A DNA stretch of 64,000 nt from Candidatus Sericytochromatia bacterium S15B-MN24 CBMW_12 (lineage in GTDB: Bacteria; Cyanobacteriota; Sericytochromatia; S15B-MN24; UBA4093): positions 1 to 64,000 of the forward strand of contig DAZV01000036.1 in assembly GCA_002083825.1 (NCBI GenBank), given 5' to 3'. The translations under genes and the position numbers were made by a program. The notes under the pieces were generated by a model that worked only from the letters and a program-made list of their open reading frames with translations, did not search any database and was not told where the DNA came from. This document shows positions 61,590 through 64,000 of this stretch, piece after piece. Within the stretch, counting starts at the first letter, position 1; the number at the start of each line of letters is the position of its first letter.

Positions 61590-62798
61590 ATGCAGAACCT
61601 CATCGGCCTTCTCGGCCTTCTGGCCATTCTGGGCATCGGCTTCGCATTATCGACCGATCGCAAGGCGATTCGCTGGCGGATCATCCTCTGGGGCCTCGGC
61701 ATCCAGTTTTCCCTGGCGGTCTTCATTCTCAAGACCACCCCCGGCAAGATGCTCTTCCAGTGGCTGGGGACCGGAGTGACCCGACTTCTCGACTTTTCCA
61801 AGGTGGGAAGCCAGTTCGTCTTCGGGGATCTGGTCGCCAAGCCCGCTTCATTCGGCTTCATCTTCGCCTTCCAGGTCCTGCCGACCATCGTCTTCATGGC
61901 CAGCATCATCTCGGTCCTCTACTACCTGGGCATCGTCCAGAAGGTCGTGAGCTTTCTGGCATGGCTGATGACCAAGACCATGGGGACCTCGGGTGCCGAG
62001 AGCCTCTCTTCCGCGGCTTGCGTCTTTGTCGGCCAGGTGGAAGGCCCGCTCTTGGTTCGTCCTTACATCCCGGACATGACCCGTTCGGAACTGATGGCCC
62101 TGATGACGGGCGGCATGGCGACGATCGCCGGCGGCGTCATGGCGGCTTACCTCGGCATGCTGGGACCCGAATGGGCACCTCAGCTACTCGCAGCGTCCCT
62201 GATGGGCGCTCCCGGGGGCCTCGTCATGGCGAAGCTGCTCGTCCCCGAGACCGAGGAACCCAAGACCTTGGGGGGCGTTCAGATGCACATCGAGAAGACC
62301 GAGTCTTCAGTGATCGAGGCGGCGGCCAAGGGTGCCGGCGACGGCATGCATCTCGCCTTCAACGTCGGCGCGATGCTTTTGGCTTTCATCTCGCTGGTGG
62401 CGCTGATCAACGCGGGCTTGGGCCTTGTGAACACCTCGATGGAGCAGATCCTCGGCTACGTCTTCTTTCCGCTCGCGTTCCTCATCGGCGTTCCTTTCTC
62501 CGAGGCGATGACGGTCGGGAACCTGATCGGCCAGAAGATCGTGCTCAACGAGTTCGTGGCCTTCTCGCAGCTTTCCGGGATGATTCAGGCCAATCAGCTC
62601 AGCGAGCGCGCGGTGTTGATTACCACGTTCGCGCTCTGCGGCTTCGCCAACTTCAGCTCGATTGCTCAGAACGTGGGCGGTATCGGCGCCATGGCTCCTA
62701 GCCGGCGCGGCGATCTCGCGAAGCTCGGGTTGCGCGCCATGCTCGGTGGGGCGCTGGCCTCGTGTCTCAGCGCGTCGCTCGCAGGTTTGTTGCTCTGA
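61590..62798 (+). CDS. Concentrative nucleoside transporter, copy 2
   Basis: A 402-residue paralogue of the preceding protein, very similar overall. Its substrate motif reads VGQVEGPLLVRPYIP: Ser becomes Val and Ala becomes Gly in GQ-x-E-x-P. Those residues contact base and sugar in CNT structures, so its specificity is probably different. AGGAGGCCCCG lies before the ATG. A terminator follows. Confidence 0.93.
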   Translation: MQNLIGLLGLLAILGIGFALSTDRKAIRWRIILWGLGIQFSLAVFILKTTPGKMLFQWLGTGVTRLLDFSKVGSQFVFGDLVAKPASFGFIFAFQVLPTIVFMASIISVLYYLGIVQKVVSFLAWLMTKTMGTSGAESLSSAACVFVGQVEGPLLVRPYIPDMTRSELMALMTGGMATIAGGVMAAYLGMLGPEWAPQLLAASLMGAPGGLVMAKLLVPETEEPKTLGGVQMHIEKTESSVIEAAAKGAGDGMHLAFNVGAMLLAFISLVALINAGLGLVNTSMEQILGYVFFPLAFLIGVPFSEAMTVGNLIGQKIVLNEFVAFSQLSGMIQANQLSERAVLITTFALCGFANFSSIAQNVGGIGAMAPSRRGDLAKLGLRAMLGGALASCLSASLAGLLL

Positions 62799-62850
62799 TC
62801 GACGGCTTGTCCTGAGCAACGAAATTGTCGCGTAGTCACTCACGTGCATT

Positions 62851-62880
62851 CCCCGGAGCCGTTGGCCCGGGGTTTCTTTT
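62851..62880 (+). terminator. Rho-independent terminator
   Basis: CCCCGG-A-GCC, loop GTT, GGC-CCGGGG, then TTTCTTTT; it ends the nucleoside transporter operon. Confidence 0.82.
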
Positions 62881-62953
62881 AGCCGATGGTCCCAACCGGC
62901 CGCTCGGTATGGCATAATTGGGGGATTCAAACTCAACGAGGAGGCTGCTTTCG

Positions 62954-64000
62954 ATGGATCCCAAACTGGACCGCAAGGCGATTGTCGAGTTCATTCGCCG
63001 CATGCCCAAGGCCGAGCTTCACCTTCACATGGAAGGCGCGGTGCAGCCACGCACCTGGCTCAAGTTGGCCGATAGAAACGGGATCCGCCTACCGGCTGAT
63101 ACTCCCGAGGAGCTCAACGAGGTTTTCCGGTTCCGGGACTTCGACCACTTCATCGAGCTCTACACGCTCTGCTGCACCTGCCTGGTCAACGTCGACGATT
63201 TCCGGCTGGCGACCTATGAGCTTCTGGAGGACCTGGCGGCTCAGAATGTCCGTTACGCGGAGATCTTCTTGTCGCCCACCCTGCACCTCGCCCGCGGCGT
63301 GAAGTGGGAGACCATCATGGCGGGAGTGTCCGCCGCCCGCCGCGAAGGCGAGCGGGACTTCGGGATCCAGACGGCTTTCATTCCGGACATTTCCCGGGAA
63401 CTCGGCCCCGAAATGGGGCTGACGGTTGCCCGTCACGTCGCGAAGAGTGCCGAGTACGGCGTCATCGGACTCGGGATCGGCGGTCCGGAAGTCGGATTCC
63501 CGCCGGACGATTACTGGGAAGCCTTCGACCTGATCGGGGAGGCCGGGATGCACCGCGTGGCGCATGCGGGGGAGACCCTGGGGCCCGATAGCATCTGGGG
63601 GGCCCTGAAGGCCTTGAATGCGACGCGCATCGGGCATGGGGTTCGCTGTCTGGAAGACGAGGCACTGGTTGCTCATCTGCGCGAAAACCAGATCGCCCTG
63701 GAGGTCTGCCCCACCAGTAACGTCTGCACCGGCGTTTCGAAGGACTGGCCGTCGCATCCTTTGAAGCAGCTGCTGGAAGCGGGGCTTCTCGTCACGTTGA
63801 ATTCGGATGATCCGGGGATGTTCACGACCACCCTGACGAACGAGTTCCTGCGCGCCCAGGAGACCTTCGATCTATCGCTGGATGAGATCACGGATCTGGC
63901 CCTGAACGCGCTGCGGGCGTCCTTTCTGAGCACAGCCGGCAAGCGCGAGTGGATCGCCAAGTTCGAAGCCGAGTTCGAGAAATTACGCGGAGAGCTGGTC
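62954..64000 (+). CDS. add: Adenosine deaminase (cut by window end)
   Basis: 349 codons are visible without a stop, from ATG 62954 after GAGGAGG, so the gene is nearly complete. Zinc and catalytic motifs: ELHLHMEGAV, HVAKSAEYGVIGLGIGGPE, HAGETLGPDSIW, RIGHGVRCLED and NSDDPGMFTTTL. It converts adenosine to inosine; aminofutalosine deamination in menaquinone synthesis is an alternative for this family. Upstream nucleoside transporters favour adenosine salvage. A terminator separates it from them, so it has its own promoter. Confidence 0.93.
   Translation, partial: MDPKLDRKAIVEFIRRMPKAELHLHMEGAVQPRTWLKLADRNGIRLPADTPEELNEVFRFRDFDHFIELYTLCCTCLVNVDDFRLATYELLEDLAAQNVRYAEIFLSPTLHLARGVKWETIMAGVSAARREGERDFGIQTAFIPDISRELGPEMGLTVARHVAKSAEYGVIGLGIGGPEVGFPPDDYWEAFDLIGEAGMHRVAHAGETLGPDSIWGALKALNATRIGHGVRCLEDEALVAHLRENQIALEVCPTSNVCTGVSKDWPSHPLKQLLEAGLLVTLNSDDPGMFTTTLTNEFLRAQETFDLSLDEITDLALNALRASFLSTAGKREWIAKFEAEFEKLRGELV

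Overview
The window is 64 kb of GC-rich bacterial chromosome with dense, short-gapped genes. Many neighbouring genes are coupled by ATGA stop/start overlaps. A porin ending in phenylalanine, lipobox lipoproteins, a Tat-type signal and Fur-like operators point to a diderm (Gram-negative type) heterotroph with full sugar catabolism (pgi, pfkA, isocitrate dehydrogenase) and an Fe/Mn superoxide dismutase. I cannot fix the phylum from this sequence. There is no rRNA, CRISPR array or phage module, and one tRNA (Thr, TGT).

Layout. 1-1.5 kb: gene-free DNA with IS21-like terminal repeats at the left edge and a striking set of short perfect inverted repeats. 1.8-3.7 kb: two paralogous glycine-zipper proteins, one with an added LysM domain. 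3.8-10.4 kb: a housekeeping block on the minus strand (rsmB-rlmN-rsgA, then glmU-prs-pth). 10.5-13.8 kb: a lipoprotein, trmL, a subtilisin-like lipoprotein protease preceded by an unlisted 46-residue Lys-Asn-Gln repeat protein, and a glutaredoxin-like protein. 13.8-17.7 kb: apbE, a PepSY-like membrane protein carrying a BNR-like propeller, an FMN-binding protein and a porin; two Fur-type operators precede the porin. 17.7-21.6 kb: TPR protein, DUF885 hydrolase, sdaAB-sdaAA. 21.8-23.7 kb: broken Tn5-like transposase beside an intact IS605-type tnpB. 23.7-31.9 kb: two lipoproteins (one a probable metalloprotease), MFS transporter, TPR protein, pgi, pfkA, a YflT-like stress protein. 32-38.4 kb: a 1048-residue MalT/SARP-like regulator followed by three lipoproteins. 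38.4-44.5 kb: CsbD-like and small membrane proteins, acpS, aminotransferase, sodB, and an amino-acid ABC transporter with fused binding protein and permease. 44.5-50.6 kb: a metallo-beta-lactamase/double cNMP protein, aspA, and a tandem PTPS/QueD pair coupled to a short-chain dehydrogenase. 50.6-54.6 kb: antiporter with coupled PII-like gene; GMC oxidoreductase, gluconate-dehydrogenase subunit-3-like Tat protein and a 49-residue membrane protein. 54.7-64 kb: icd, mutarotase-like protein, LMW phosphatase, nadA, dedA, two nucleoside transporters and an adenosine deaminase cut by the window edge.

The most system-like finding is the Fur-linked flavin cluster. FMN transferase, FMN acceptor, PepSY-like membrane protein and outer-membrane porin fit an extracytoplasmic flavin electron-transfer route tied to iron. 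Second is the PTPS-PTPS-SDR operon, which resembles tetrahydropterin synthesis. A recurring signal is a TANNNT hexamer 6-7 bases before start codons that lack a Shine-Dalgarno sequence, which suggests frequent leaderless mRNAs.
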